A stretch of DNA of 64,000 bases from Bacteroidota bacterium (GTDB lineage Bacteria; Bacteroidota; Bacteroidia; Flavobacteriales; Weeksellaceae): the NCBI GenBank assembly GCA_023422635.1, contig JAFAGO010000052.1, positions 22,950 through 86,949 of the forward strand, given 5' to 3'. Under the pieces are notes generated by a model. It did no database searches. It was not told the DNA's origin and was given only the letters and a program-made list of their open reading frames with translations. Positions 20,101 to 29,113 of the stretch are shown piece after piece (position 1 is the stretch's first letter; each line of letters starts with the position of its first letter). Made by a program: the position numbers and the translations under genes.

Positions 20101-21172
20101 TTTGTACATAAGCTCCCATATAAATATTCCTATTAGCATCGAAATCTATGCCTAAAATACAATCGTAATATTTTTTTCCATAATATGAACCCCAAAGTTT
20201 TTGGCCATCTTTAGTTACTTTATTAATAAAACCATCGTAACCTCCGCTTCTAGATACTTGAAAAGCACCTGAAGTAGCAATGTTGTTCGTACTTGAAGTT
20301 GTTCCATATAGGTATAAAGAACTCTCTTCATCGGTTTTGATGCAAAGACCTTCCTCACCATTGCCTCCAAAATAACTTCCCCAAATTCTTGTCGGCACAG
20401 GATCAATAATTAAAGTTTTATCAAAAGTATTTTGATCGGTTTTAAATCCAAAGATGTTTTTTTCCTTCTGAATAAATTGTACGCCAACACTTTTTTCACC
20501 AACGATCCAAGAATTCGGGATGGATTCTTGCAGTTCGCCAAAGCGAAGGTTCATCGAAATTTTTCCGTTTTTTAAACTCGTTTCTGCACCATTAATTTTG
20601 AATTGAATATCCGAAACTTTTCCTCCAGGTTGAACAATAAAATTGTATTCAATTGGTTTTAAAGTGTCTTTTGGTTTAAAAAATACCAAGTCAATATTGG
20701 GATATAAATTTTTGTACGTGATTTTTTTGTAGCGAAAAACTCTTTCTACACCCTGGGGTTTTGAGGGAATGTTGTAATAATTTTCGTAATCTTCCGATCG
20801 TTCTTCGGCGATGATTTGAGGTTTTTTCTCAGCGTTTATAAATTCAAAATCAATACGATGAAATTTTTGTTTAATTTCAATTCTGTCTCGCAGTTGAATG
20901 TTTTTTTGGGGCTTGTCTACTTTTTTGTTGCTTGAAGGAATGAGCTTCCGTTCCGTTTCATAAACATCGTACGAAAAACCATTTTCTCTAATTTGAACAT
21001 TTAATCCTCCAGCATTAAAAAGATATTTCACATTTGGGTTGGGGACTCCATCTTGATCGATAATTTGCCCCTTGTTTTCGTGAAAAAAATAGCCGTCTGC
21101 ACTATTTACTTTGTTTTGAGCGAGGAAAAATAAGGGAAGAATATAGAAAAGAAAAAAGGAGATTTTCTTCAT
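17189..21172 (-). CDS. Large T9SS-exported protein with Ig-like repeats and gliding-motility (type B) C-terminal domain
   Basis: A 1327-residue secreted or surface protein. A signal peptide (MKKISFFLFYILPLFFLAQ) precedes an N-terminal domain beginning FFHENKGQIIDQDG, of the kind found in many flavobacterial SBBP-repeat proteins (about 25-250). A beta-propeller-like region follows (IWGSYFGGNGEEGLCIKTDE, LYLYGTT, NIYMGAYV). Next come PKD/Ig-like domains (SPVCIGATIQLNAAGGASYHW; EFCESQVPTLADLQVQGTN repeats), and last a type B sorting domain (ITNAFTPNNDGINDTWRITG ... IYDRFGTLI). Export is expected through T9SS, followed by cell-surface attachment; the function may be adhesion. The frame is intact, unlike the type A protein at 9512. 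A TACCTTTG promoter lies just upstream. Confidence 0.88.
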   Translation of the reverse strand: MKKISFFLFYILPLFFLAQNKVNSADGYFFHENKGQIIDQDGVPNPNVKYLFNAGGLNVQIRENGFSYDVYETERKLIPSSNKKVDKPQKNIQLRDRIEIKQKFHRIDFEFINAEKKPQIIAEERSEDYENYYNIPSKPQGVERVFRYKKITYKNLYPNIDLVFFKPKDTLKPIEYNFIVQPGGKVSDIQFKINGAETSLKNGKISMNLRFGELQESIPNSWIVGEKSVGVQFIQKEKNIFGFKTDQNTFDKTLIIDPVPTRIWGSYFGGNGEEGLCIKTDEESSLYLYGTTSSTNNIATSGAFQVSRSGGYDGFINKVTKDGQKLWGSYYGKKYYDCILGIDFDANRNIYMGAYVQIPNPSYPNNPYYYFPKVSILKLDSNGTLIFEKLYGEDISDFWNSYPDEFTIYDARYYNNNFYITGDTRFDIFSTAGAFQESIMGASLYTGMLGKFDASDGNVKWFTYVGGSESVGTDGSSSSLFSIFSNDNGIEIVGNTKAKDFPMINPFQSQNLGGNSGNSGLYVKFSESGALLKSSYFGETNKAYINDSARRFGDEVWFSSQVSNQKLANVTIANTLSNVITNSIEIEVPKAFQTITYIDKDKNLYITGLGCPGETGMSEITTPDAYMPTLGSSCASYFLKYNSNFEKVWGTFYTGNGGTQLGQVLKDNENFLYFYGMSSNNTSGIATPGTFQQTQDTPWVSNDAFIAKFKDCTSFASGSSNSPVCIGATIQLNAAGGASYHWTGPNGFTSSLQNPTIPNATTANSGTYSCTVTGTGDCDGTFSIEVVVGDSLAPVPQMGDLPPITGDCTTIISTFPTAIDQCAGTIIGTTSDPLQYLTPGNYTITWTYNDGNGNSSTQTQDVVISSPALPIAPANPQVFCEIDEPKIQDLTITGSNITWYDSAGNILPTTHLLEDGTSYFASQNTSGCESATIEIEVQLNSTETPTLNTPQEFCESQVPTLADLQVQGTNIQFYDALGNLLPSSTLLVNNETYFVTQTINGCTSEKIAVKVLVSQNNLPAIDITDAFCNDVIGSTKILNLKEYEEKIITNSSLYIFEYFDAIGYPITNPESYILNLGLNEINVKVSTTDGCFKNIKINLTVFEKPNIQLPEMVEFCDGQTYTLDAGIGFTSYQWSTGETSQSIIISKEGTYSVTVKNSNGCETTSTTIAKHSVMAQIVSIVITNNDVEIVLSENGNYEYSLDGISWKSSNIFTDLPSGNYTVYVRTGTCLVDQQNFTIFNITNAFTPNNDGINDTWRITGMENYPNSTVQIYDRFGTLILNETVKSNTFVWNGEYNSRRVASGSYWYVITLSDSRIMNGWLVVKNRN

Positions 21173-21186
21173 TAATGAGTTTTTCT

Positions 21187-21194
21187 CAAAGGTA
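21187..21194 (-). promoter_or_regulatory. Bacteroidota-type -7 box for the T9SS type B gene
   Basis: Read leftward the bases are TACCTTTG, an exact TAnnTTTG match 14 bases before the start codon at 21172. Confidence 0.45.
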
Positions 21195-21220
21195 GAACTT
21201 TTTACTTGAATTGCATTGTT

Positions 21221-22114
21221 TTAAAGTAATTCTTCGAAAGCCTCATCAACCGTTGGGTATTGAAATGTAAATTCTGTTTTTTTAATTTTTTCATTGGAAA
21301 TTCTGGTTCCTTCAAGCAAAATTTCGCTCATTTCTCCTAAGGCAATTTCTGGCAAAATGGAAGGAACTTTTACTGGGATGAAAATTTTGTTTTTTGCTTT
21401 TGCCAAATTCCTCATAAAATCTTCTTGTGTTGGGACTTCATCGGCAACGGCGTTGTACGCGCCTTTTACATTTTCATCTTCAATTGCCTTAATGTAAAAG
21501 TTCACTAAATCATCAATATGGATCCAATTAAACCATTGTTTTCCACTACCAATTGGCGAAGCTAAATTAAAATCTGTTATTTTTGAAAGCGGTTCAAAAG
21601 TTCCACCTTCTTTTGAAAATACAGGTGCAGTTCTAACAACTACAATTCGATTTGAAATAGAAGAAAATTTTTCTCCAGCTTTTTCCCAAAGTCGGCAAAC
21701 TTCCGAGAGAAAATCTCGATGAAGAATTCCAGAATCTTCGTTTAAAATGGTATCACTCGTAAAAGTTCCATAATAATTAATGCCCGAAGCAGAAATGAAG
21801 GATTTTAGATAATGATTGCGCTTTTTTAATTCTTCTAACAAAAATATTGCGCTATTAACACGACTTCTTAGAATCTCTTCTTTGTAAGCATTAGTCCAGC
21901 GTTTGCCAATATTTGCACCTGCAAGATGAATAAGGCATTCCACATCTTGAAATGCCTTTTCATCAATTTCTTTATTGCTGTAATTCCAATGAAATTCGTT
22001 TTCATTTTTAACTTCACTACGAACAAGTATATTCACTCGATGCCCGCGTTCTAAAAGTTTTTTGGTGAGTTCTCGACCAACAAGTCCAGTTCCTCCCGAA
22101 ATTAGAATTTTCAT
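21221..22114 (-). CDS. TIGR01777-family NAD(P)-dependent epimerase-like protein
   Basis: A 297-residue Rossmann-fold protein of the extended SDR superfamily. The N-terminal nucleotide loop is ISGGTGLVGRELTKKLLERGH. Other family segments are CLIHLAGANIGKRWT, SASGINYYG, RTAPVFSKEGGTF, FNWIHIDDLVNFYIKAIE and the C-terminal LLEGTRISNEKIKKTEFTFQYP. The family (YfcH/SulA-like) is widespread and its substrate is unknown. The gene ends near the promoter of the downstream T9SS gene and follows the DUF493 gene by 13 bases, so it is probably co-transcribed with it. Confidence 0.88.
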   Translation of the reverse strand: MKILISGGTGLVGRELTKKLLERGHRVNILVRSEVKNENEFHWNYSNKEIDEKAFQDVECLIHLAGANIGKRWTNAYKEEILRSRVNSAIFLLEELKKRNHYLKSFISASGINYYGTFTSDTILNEDSGILHRDFLSEVCRLWEKAGEKFSSISNRIVVVRTAPVFSKEGGTFEPLSKITDFNLASPIGSGKQWFNWIHIDDLVNFYIKAIEDENVKGAYNAVADEVPTQEDFMRNLAKAKNKIFIPVKVPSILPEIALGEMSEILLEGTRISNEKIKKTEFTFQYPTVDEAFEELL

Positions 22115-22127
22115 TGGAAAGGTATTT

Positions 22128-22433
22128 TTAAAGCATCATTACACCTTCGATTTTGGAGACTTCTTGGTAGATTCTTACCACCTGGTCAGCGTCCAAAACA
22201 AAAGCATTGAAATTCAATGACGTGTATTTGCCATTTTTACTATCACGGTTAGAAACTGTATGTTTTATTCCATCAAAAACTTTGTAAATTTCAGTAACTT
22301 TTGATTGATCATTAGTGATGATAAATTTGAAAAGATAATCTTCAGGGAAGTCATGTGTAGCATCTAGTTTTTCTTTTAAAGAATCGTAAAATTCTTCAGG
22401 AGAAGTGTTTTCGTTTTGTTCTAAAATATTCAT
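22128..22433 (-). CDS. DUF493 (YbeD-like) small protein
   Basis: A 101-residue cytoplasmic protein with an ACT-like ferredoxin fold expected from its family: FPEDYLFKFIITNDQSKVTEIYKVF and YTSLNFNAFVLDADQVVRIYQEV, then VMML. In enterobacteria YbeD sits near lipoate genes; no function is established. Spacing to the TIGR01777 gene is 13 bases on the same strand. Confidence 0.8.
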   Translation of the reverse strand: MNILEQNENTSPEEFYDSLKEKLDATHDFPEDYLFKFIITNDQSKVTEIYKVFDGIKHTVSNRDSKNGKYTSLNFNAFVLDADQVVRIYQEVSKIEGVMML

Positions 22434-22498
22434 ATTCTATTGTTTAAAGTAAAATTGTGTGCGTTTTCGAATTTTAAAGGTAGTTATTTATTTGATAT

Positions 22499-23173
22499 TT
22501 ATTTTCCTAGGGCTTGATAAATTTGCTGGTAATTTTGTTTCTCATAATCTTCCACAATATTGAATAGTCCGTCCACCATTTGTTCAGATGCTAAACGACT
22601 AATCCCTCCCGTAGAAGATAGATTTGTGGTGTTGCCACCTAAAAGTGAACCCAAAAGAGCATTTCCTTGCAAAGCGGTATTTACCGATTTTACAATGCCA
22701 AATTGATTTAGTTTTTCCTCAACTTTTGGAGATATCGCGGCGATTAACTGTTCGGAAGTTTTCTCTTTTAAAACTTGTGTTGCCATTCCTTGTCCACCCT
22801 CTGCTATTCTTGCAACATCTTCCGAAGTTAAACTATTAACGGCGTTGGTGAGGATTGGTTCAGAGATGTTCACCGTGTACGAAGCCGCTTGTGCGATATA
22901 TTCTCTTTCTTTAGTAACCAAATTGGGCGCTACTTTTTCTAAAATAGAATTTACTTCGCGAAGCGATTTTGGCATCGCTTGATCAATTAAATTATTCTGA
23001 AGAAAAGCATCTTTATTTTTAAAAATTCCTAAACCTTTAGAAATTCCTCCTAAAAGCACACGCTTAATAATGGCAACCCCAATGGATGAAGTTGCTAAAG
23101 CCACACAAGAATGAGTAGTTACACCAATAGCTGCTACTGCTGCGGTTGATATAATTATGGTTTTTGCTTTCAT
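22499..23173 (-). CDS. DUF4197 family exported protein
   Basis: A 224-residue protein with a hydrophobic N terminus (IIISTAAVAAIGVTTHSCVAL) that could be a lipoprotein signal because a Cys falls in the cleavage region. The rest is helical and matches the DUF4197 plan: ISKGLGIFKNKDAFLQN, LIDQAMPKSLREVNSILEKV, ILTNAVNSLTSEDVARIAEG and the C-terminal VDGLFNIVEDYEKQNYQQIY. Family members are periplasmic or envelope proteins of unknown role. It is divergent from the SusC gene across 174 bases. Confidence 0.78.
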   Translation of the reverse strand: MKAKTIIISTAAVAAIGVTTHSCVALATSSIGVAIIKRVLLGGISKGLGIFKNKDAFLQNNLIDQAMPKSLREVNSILEKVAPNLVTKEREYIAQAASYTVNISEPILTNAVNSLTSEDVARIAEGGQGMATQVLKEKTSEQLIAAISPKVEEKLNQFGIVKSVNTALQGNALLGSLLGGNTTNLSSTGGISRLASEQMVDGLFNIVEDYEKQNYQQIYQALGK

Positions 23174-23276
23174 ATAATTCTAATTTGTAGGGAGCTTTCA
23201 AATATTGCACCAAAACGGATTTTAAAATTTCCTTAACTTTTTTTTATATTTTTTTTAATAATTCAATTTTAAATTC

Positions 23277-23284
23277 TAATTTTG
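23277..23284 (+). promoter_or_regulatory. Bacteroidota-type -7 box for the polysaccharide utilisation locus
   Basis: TAATTTTG is an exact TAnnTTTG match 63 bases before the susC-like start, giving a leader of about 55 bases. No sigma/anti-sigma pair or hybrid sensor gene is adjacent, so the regulator of the locus is not visible here. Confidence 0.4.
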
Positions 23285-23347
23285 AGATAATAGAATTTTA
23301 GTGATTTTAAAATTTCTAGATTTAAGAAGAACAAAATGTAAAACCCT

Positions 23348-26245
23348 ATGAAAAACAAATCCTTAAAAGCATCTTGTCTTATTGCCGTACTATATTTGGG
23401 TAGTAATGTTGCAGCACAAGAGCGGCAGAATGATTCTGTTAAAGAACAAAAAATTGAGGAAGTAGTAATGATTGGTTATGGTAAGCAAAAGAGGGGAGAT
23501 TTAACCTCTTCAATTGCTTCTGTTAAAGCTGATGAAATTGTAAAGCAACCATCTACTACGGCAATGCAATCCCTTCAAGGGAAGTTATCAGGAGTAACAA
23601 TTGTGAATAGTGATCAACCAGGAGCTACACCCAGCGTAATTATACGGGGATTGGGGACAGCTCTTGGTGGTAGAGATCCGCTTTATGTTGTGGATGGTAT
23701 GATTGTTCCCAATATTACCAATATTAACCCACGTGATATCGAGTCAATTGATGTTATGAAAGATGCTGCTTCAGCTGCAATTTATGGAGTAAGAGCCGCC
23801 AATGGTGTTGTTATTGTAACTACTAAAGCCGGTAAACGGGGCAAAACTAAAGTTACTTATGATTCCTATTATGGTTTCAAAACAATATTAAATAAAGTTG
23901 AGATGGCAAATTCTCAACAATATGCGCAGTACTTTAATGAAGAGCGAGCAGCTAATGGGAAAACAACATTTTTGAATGAAAATCAAAAATATGATACGGA
24001 TTGGCTAAAAGAACTAACTAGAACTGGTATTGTTCAAGATAATAATGTTACCATTAGTGGAGGTGGGGAAAATGTAACCTATTTTTTGGGAGCTGATCAC
24101 TTTAATGAAGATGGAATTTTAAGCGGACAAAATTATAGAAGGACTACGATTAGAAATAATAATAATTATAAACTGTTTAATAATAAAGTTCGATTAACCC
24201 AAAATTTAAGTTTTTCTACTACAAATTCTAATAATAAGCCACTTGGTGCTTTTGATACTGCACATCGCCAATCACCAGCAGTACCTGTTAAATTCGATGA
24301 CGGAAAATGGGGATTGCCTTATTGGAGTGATGTAACAGGGCAAGTGGGATATATAGGATCTAATGGACAGCTTAATTCTCACGGAAATCCTATTGCTTCA
24401 GTATATTACACTAATGACGTTTCAAAAACAAATACGCTTCAAGGTATGTTGCAAGCTGATGTGGATGTTTTAAAAGATTTAACTTTCACATCTAGAGTTG
24501 GAGCTACTAAATATTGGTATAATCAGGAAATTTTTAGCCCGATTAAAGACACATGGTTAGCTGCAGATCCTACAAGAACAGAGGCGCAATTCTTAGCTTC
24601 ACAAGCTCAAAATCCCACCAATACTCAGTATGCCAATAACTCCTATTCACTAGAAAAAATTGATACTTTCCGCTGGCAATGGGAAAATTATCTCACATAC
24701 AGTAAAAAATTTGGAAAACATAATTTAACTGCTGTAGCAGGAACTTCATCGGAAGAGATAGGGGTTGGAGGGCGTATGTATGGTTTGGCTTACAACGTAC
24801 CGTCAAAAAGCCAATATTGGAGTCTAGACCTTGCTGGTGATGGACCAGATAAAGTTGTTGAGCAAATATATTATACGCCAATTCATTATGTTTCTTACTT
24901 CGGAAGACTTCAATACGACTACGATAAGAGGTATTTTATTTCGGGTGTAGTTAGAAGAGATGGATCTAGTCGATTTAAGGAAAACGCTGATTATTGGGAC
25001 ACCTTCACGTCGGTAAGTGCTGGTTGGACAATTTCAAATGAAGATTTTCTAAAAGACAATTCATTTATAAACTTTCTTAAACTTCGTGGAGGTTGGGGAA
25101 TGTTGGGGAATGATAATATTGGCGTCGTTAATGTAAGCTCAATCATATCTGGACCTGGTAGTCAAAACTACAATTATGTCTTTGGCCCAGGACAAGATCT
25201 TATTTTTGGTGCATATATTGGTTCACCTGCTTACCCCTTAAGTTGGGAAGTAACAAAGGAATGGGGAACCGGCCTTGATTTCGAAGTGTTGAATAGAAAG
25301 CTTAGTGGAAGTTTTGATTACTACGAAAAAAAGAACACCAATATGATAATGAAAGTTACCAATCTTAACACAAATCCTTACAGCGGTGATTTTTACGATC
25401 ATGGCGGTGAGGTGATGAACAAAGGTTGGGAAGCTTCTCTAAGATGGCGAGATATGTCCGAAACGGGTGATTTTTCTTATAATATTGCTTTAAGTTTTAA
25501 TCATAATGATAATGAAGTTATGAATGTTAAACAAGCATATGATGGAATGACCGGCGGATCATTAGGTAACGGAAGAATTACTAAAAGATTACAAAATGGT
25601 CAACCTTTAGGAGCTTGGTGGATGTATGAAGTGGAAGGAGTTTGGCAAAATCAAACAGAAATTGATAATAACGCACATATTTCTGGAGCAAAGCCTGGAT
25701 TCCTGCGGTATAAAGATCAAAATGGTGATGGAGTAATTGATGAAAGAGATAAAGTGTTCTTCGGAAGCTATATTCCTACTTACAACTATAACGTTCAGAT
25801 AGGTTTTAATTATAAAAATTGGGACTTTAGCGTACAAGGCTATGGCGCCGGAGGAAACAAAGTCTATAATGGGTTGAACAGTACCCGTTTAGGTGGAGAA
25901 AATATTTCTTTATATATGTTCGAAAATCGTTGGACTGGTGAAGGCTCCACCAATTCTAATCCTGGAGCCAATCGTGATGTAGAAGCTTCTAACTACTATT
26001 TAGAAGATGGTGATTATTTTAGAATCAATAACATTACTTTAGGATATTCCTTTAAAGACAAAATACAAGGACTTAGCAATCTACGCTTATATGTAACCGC
26101 ACAAAATCCATTTCTGTTTACAAAATACGAAGGATATACTCCGGAATTGAATTCGAACGGAGATCCTTACGGAACAACAGGGATAGAATTGTCTGCTTAT
26201 CCTAACTTGAGAAGCTTTATTTTAGGAGTTAACGTCGAATTTTAA
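23348..26245 (+). CDS. SusC/RagA-type TonB-dependent outer-membrane transporter
   Basis: A 965-residue outer-membrane porin that imports oligosaccharides with its SusD partner. After a signal peptide (about 1-23, ending NVAAQ) comes a TonB-box region KIEEVVMIGYGKQKRGDLTS near residue 34. The plug follows (GVTIVNSDQPGATPSVIIRG, PLYVVDGMIV, IESIDVMKDAASAAIYGVRA, GVVIVTTKAG), then the beta-barrel. It lacks the roughly 80-residue carboxypeptidase-regulatory-like domain that usually precedes the TonB box in SusC proteins. It is the first gene of a six-gene locus with susD, two GH144-like genes, an esterase and a GH3. Confidence 0.94.
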   Translation: MKNKSLKASCLIAVLYLGSNVAAQERQNDSVKEQKIEEVVMIGYGKQKRGDLTSSIASVKADEIVKQPSTTAMQSLQGKLSGVTIVNSDQPGATPSVIIRGLGTALGGRDPLYVVDGMIVPNITNINPRDIESIDVMKDAASAAIYGVRAANGVVIVTTKAGKRGKTKVTYDSYYGFKTILNKVEMANSQQYAQYFNEERAANGKTTFLNENQKYDTDWLKELTRTGIVQDNNVTISGGGENVTYFLGADHFNEDGILSGQNYRRTTIRNNNNYKLFNNKVRLTQNLSFSTTNSNNKPLGAFDTAHRQSPAVPVKFDDGKWGLPYWSDVTGQVGYIGSNGQLNSHGNPIASVYYTNDVSKTNTLQGMLQADVDVLKDLTFTSRVGATKYWYNQEIFSPIKDTWLAADPTRTEAQFLASQAQNPTNTQYANNSYSLEKIDTFRWQWENYLTYSKKFGKHNLTAVAGTSSEEIGVGGRMYGLAYNVPSKSQYWSLDLAGDGPDKVVEQIYYTPIHYVSYFGRLQYDYDKRYFISGVVRRDGSSRFKENADYWDTFTSVSAGWTISNEDFLKDNSFINFLKLRGGWGMLGNDNIGVVNVSSIISGPGSQNYNYVFGPGQDLIFGAYIGSPAYPLSWEVTKEWGTGLDFEVLNRKLSGSFDYYEKKNTNMIMKVTNLNTNPYSGDFYDHGGEVMNKGWEASLRWRDMSETGDFSYNIALSFNHNDNEVMNVKQAYDGMTGGSLGNGRITKRLQNGQPLGAWWMYEVEGVWQNQTEIDNNAHISGAKPGFLRYKDQNGDGVIDERDKVFFGSYIPTYNYNVQIGFNYKNWDFSVQGYGAGGNKVYNGLNSTRLGGENISLYMFENRWTGEGSTNSNPGANRDVEASNYYLEDGDYFRINNITLGYSFKDKIQGLSNLRLYVTAQNPFLFTKYEGYTPELNSNGDPYGTTGIELSAYPNLRSFILGVNVEF

Positions 26246-26258
26246 AAGATTTAAAAAA

Positions 26259-27680
26259 ATGAAAAATAATATATTAAAATATGCAATTGCAGCAGGAGTA
26301 CTGATGTTCAGTATTTCTTGTACAAGTGATTTTCTGGATGTAGACTCTAGAGAAGATGTAGACCAAGTTGATGGAGCTGAAGTGTATGAACCAGAAATGC
26401 TCGTAAATGGCATTTACGGAATGTTAACAGAGTGGGATTTCGCTTTTTCTTGGTTGGGCGTTACTGAAATTATTTCAGACAATGCAGATAAAGGAAGTTC
26501 TCCAACGGATGGTGGTTCGGATAAGCTTATTCTCGATAACTTGGAACATACCAGCGCAACAGGTTCAATTGGTGCAATGTGGACTCGTTTTTACAAAACA
26601 ATTGGTAGAGCAAACCTTTCTATTAAATATACGGAAGAATATGGTCTAACCGATGAAGCTTACAAAAATAGATTGATTGGTGAAGCAAAATTTTTGAGAG
26701 CACTCAATTATTTTTGGCTGGTAAGAATGTTCGGGGATGTTCCAATTCAGGAATTAGACGACTCAAATTCTTGGGTTGAACGAAAACCAAAAGCAGAAGT
26801 GTATGCTTTAATCGAACAAGATTTATTAGACGCTATTTCGGTTTTGCCTGCAAAAAATGAGTATTCAACAGCGAATTTAGGCAGAGCAACCAAAGGCGCT
26901 GCCCAAGGGTTACTATCTAAAGTTTACCTGTATGAAGAAAAATGGCAACAAGCATATGATATGGCAGGAAATCTAATGAACTCTGGTCAATATGGCTTAG
27001 AATCAGATTATGCAAAAATATGGAGAGTTGAAGGTGAAAATGGTACCGAATCGTTATTTGAAGTTCAAGCTCGTGGAGAAGCAATAGCTCATGGTGTGCA
27101 ACAATATTCACAAACGCAAGGTGCGCGTGGTACTGGCGGTTGGGGATGGGGTTTTAATACACCATCTCAGAACTTGTTAGATGCGTTCAATGCAGAAGGA
27201 GACAATATTAGAAGAGATGCCACAATTATTTTCAGAGGTGAAACCTTATATGATGGCCGATTAGTTCCTGAATCTGTTGAAAATCCGATGTATAATGAAA
27301 AAGCCTATTCTAGTGCAAACCTTGGCGATTCTGACGGAGATAAAAATATTAGAATCCTCCGATACGCAGAAATTCTCCTCATACGTGCGGAAGCTGCAAC
27401 TCATATCGGAGCTGATGCTGCCACTCCACTCAATTTAGTGAGAGGCAGAGTAAACTTGGCTTCAATACCAAATCCTACAGTTCAGGATATTTGGAAAGAA
27501 AGAAGGTTAGAACTGGCTTTTGAACACGACAGGTGGTTTGATATTGTACGTACAGGGCAAGGTCAAAGTGCTATGTCTGCCAATGGAAAAGTTTTTGTAA
27601 CGGGCAAACATGAATTGTTTCCTATACCCAATGCACAACTGATCCAAACTCCAGACATGCCTCAAAATCCAAATTGGTAG
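26259..27680 (+). CDS. SusD/RagB-family nutrient-binding outer-membrane lipoprotein
   Basis: A 473-residue surface lipoprotein that lids the SusC channel and binds glycan. The lipobox is MFSISCTSDFLDV with Cys near residue 21. SusD features: EMLVNGIYGMLTEWDF, LIGEAKFLRALNYFWLVRMFGDVPIQ (TPR region), GRATKGAAQGLLSKVYLYEEKW, and the C-terminal IRILRYAEILLIRAEAATH with WKERRLELAFEHDRWFDIVR. It starts 13 bases after the susC-like stop, so the two are translated as a pair. Confidence 0.95.
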   Translation: MKNNILKYAIAAGVLMFSISCTSDFLDVDSREDVDQVDGAEVYEPEMLVNGIYGMLTEWDFAFSWLGVTEIISDNADKGSSPTDGGSDKLILDNLEHTSATGSIGAMWTRFYKTIGRANLSIKYTEEYGLTDEAYKNRLIGEAKFLRALNYFWLVRMFGDVPIQELDDSNSWVERKPKAEVYALIEQDLLDAISVLPAKNEYSTANLGRATKGAAQGLLSKVYLYEEKWQQAYDMAGNLMNSGQYGLESDYAKIWRVEGENGTESLFEVQARGEAIAHGVQQYSQTQGARGTGGWGWGFNTPSQNLLDAFNAEGDNIRRDATIIFRGETLYDGRLVPESVENPMYNEKAYSSANLGDSDGDKNIRILRYAEILLIRAEAATHIGADAATPLNLVRGRVNLASIPNPTVQDIWKERRLELAFEHDRWFDIVRTGQGQSAMSANGKVFVTGKHELFPIPNAQLIQTPDMPQNPNW

Positions 27681-27685
27681 GATCA

Positions 27686-29101
27686 ATGCAGGTATTTTGG
27701 AAGAAAACAATCATTATAGCAATTGCCATACTTTTGTGTGGCAGCTGCTCTAGTGATGGTCGTGAAAGTGTTGAAGTAGTGCAGCCAACACCCGAACCTC
27801 CTGTAGTTGTTAATCCCGAACCTCCTGAAAATAATTATACCGATCAAGAAATGATTGAAATGATTCAAAAAGACAGCGAAAAATACTTCTGGGATTATGC
27901 TGAAAGCAATTCGAAACTCGCTCGCGAACGTTATCATAACGATAAACCTTCAGAGGACGCAAATGTGATTTCAGTAGGAGGCTCAGGTTTCGGAATTATG
28001 AATATCCTTGTAGGAATTAAAAATGGTCACCTCTCAAGAGTAGAAGCAGTTTCCCGATTAACAACCGCTTTAAACTTTTTAGAAAAGGCAGATCGTTTTC
28101 ATGGTGCATGGCCTCATTGGATTGATGGAAATACGGGTAAAGTAATTCCTTTTAGTTCCCAAGATGATGGTGCTGATTTAGTAGAAACAGCTTTTTTATC
28201 TCAAGGATTGATTTGTATTCGCGAGTTTTTTAAAGATTCATCAAATACTACTGAAACTGCCTTATCAATAAAAGCTGATGAATTGTGGAAAGGGGTAGAA
28301 TGGAATTGGTTTACCAATAACGAAAATGTACTTCATTGGCATTGGTCTCCTAATTATAATTTCAATATCAATCTTGAAATTCGGGGGTATGATGAAACAT
28401 TAATTACCTATATTTTAGCAGCATCCTCTCCTCAATATTCAATAAACAAGCAAGTCTATCAACAAGGTTGGGCACGTAACGGAAATATAAAAAATTCTGC
28501 AACTCAATATGGAATTCCACTTGTGGTAAATCATAATGGTATTTCTGGGAATGTAGGGCCAATGTTTTGGTCACATTATTCTTTTCTAGGTTTAGATCCC
28601 AGAGGGTTGTATGATGAATATGTTAATTACGAAGATGCTACCACTAATCATGCTAAAATTATGTATCAATATTGTGTTAACAACCCAGCAGGTTGGCAAG
28701 GTTATAATTCCGATAGTTGGGGATTAACTTCTAGCTATAGTCTAAATGCAGATGGAACAACGGGATATTATGCACATCAGCCAACCAAAGATATAGGGAT
28801 TATTGCTCCCACAGCCGCTTTATCAAGCATGCCGTACATACCAAATGAATCAATCAACGTTCTTCGTTACCTCTATAATCAAAACAAAAGTAAATATGTA
28901 GGTTTTGCAGGTCCTTATGATGCGTACTCTGTACATTACAATTGGGTAACACCTAGATATTTAGCAATGGATCAGGGGACTATTTCACCAATGGTTGAAA
29001 ATTACAAAACTCAATTTCTATGGAATCTTTTTATGAATGCATCCGATATTCGAGATGGATTAGTCAAATTAGGATTTCATTCTTCAAAGCACGGATTTTA
29101 A
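27686..29101 (+). CDS. GH144-like (glucoamylase-family) lipoprotein, copy 1
   Basis: A 471-residue lipoprotein. The start is taken at the ATG at 27686, six bases after the SusD stop, because the peptide then begins with a clean lipoprotein signal (ILLCGSCSSDG). A TTG at 27674 inside susD would add only four residues. A Pro-rich linker (TPEPPVVVNPEPPENN) leads to an (alpha/alpha)6-type domain: QKDSEKYFWDYAESNSKLAR, VGGSGFGIMNILVGIKNGHL, FHGAWPHWIDGNTGK, DLVETAFLSQGL, ILAASSPQYSI, DIGIIAPTAALSSMPYIP, AMDQGTISPMVENY. This is the glycoamylase-like domain of GH144, whose characterised members cleave beta-1,2-glucan. The function is inferred from family and neighbours. Confidence 0.85.
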   Translation: MQVFWKKTIIIAIAILLCGSCSSDGRESVEVVQPTPEPPVVVNPEPPENNYTDQEMIEMIQKDSEKYFWDYAESNSKLARERYHNDKPSEDANVISVGGSGFGIMNILVGIKNGHLSRVEAVSRLTTALNFLEKADRFHGAWPHWIDGNTGKVIPFSSQDDGADLVETAFLSQGLICIREFFKDSSNTTETALSIKADELWKGVEWNWFTNNENVLHWHWSPNYNFNINLEIRGYDETLITYILAASSPQYSINKQVYQQGWARNGNIKNSATQYGIPLVVNHNGISGNVGPMFWSHYSFLGLDPRGLYDEYVNYEDATTNHAKIMYQYCVNNPAGWQGYNSDSWGLTSSYSLNADGTTGYYAHQPTKDIGIIAPTAALSSMPYIPNESINVLRYLYNQNKSKYVGFAGPYDAYSVHYNWVTPRYLAMDQGTISPMVENYKTQFLWNLFMNASDIRDGLVKLGFHSSKHGF

Positions 29102-29113
29102 AATAGTACTGAA

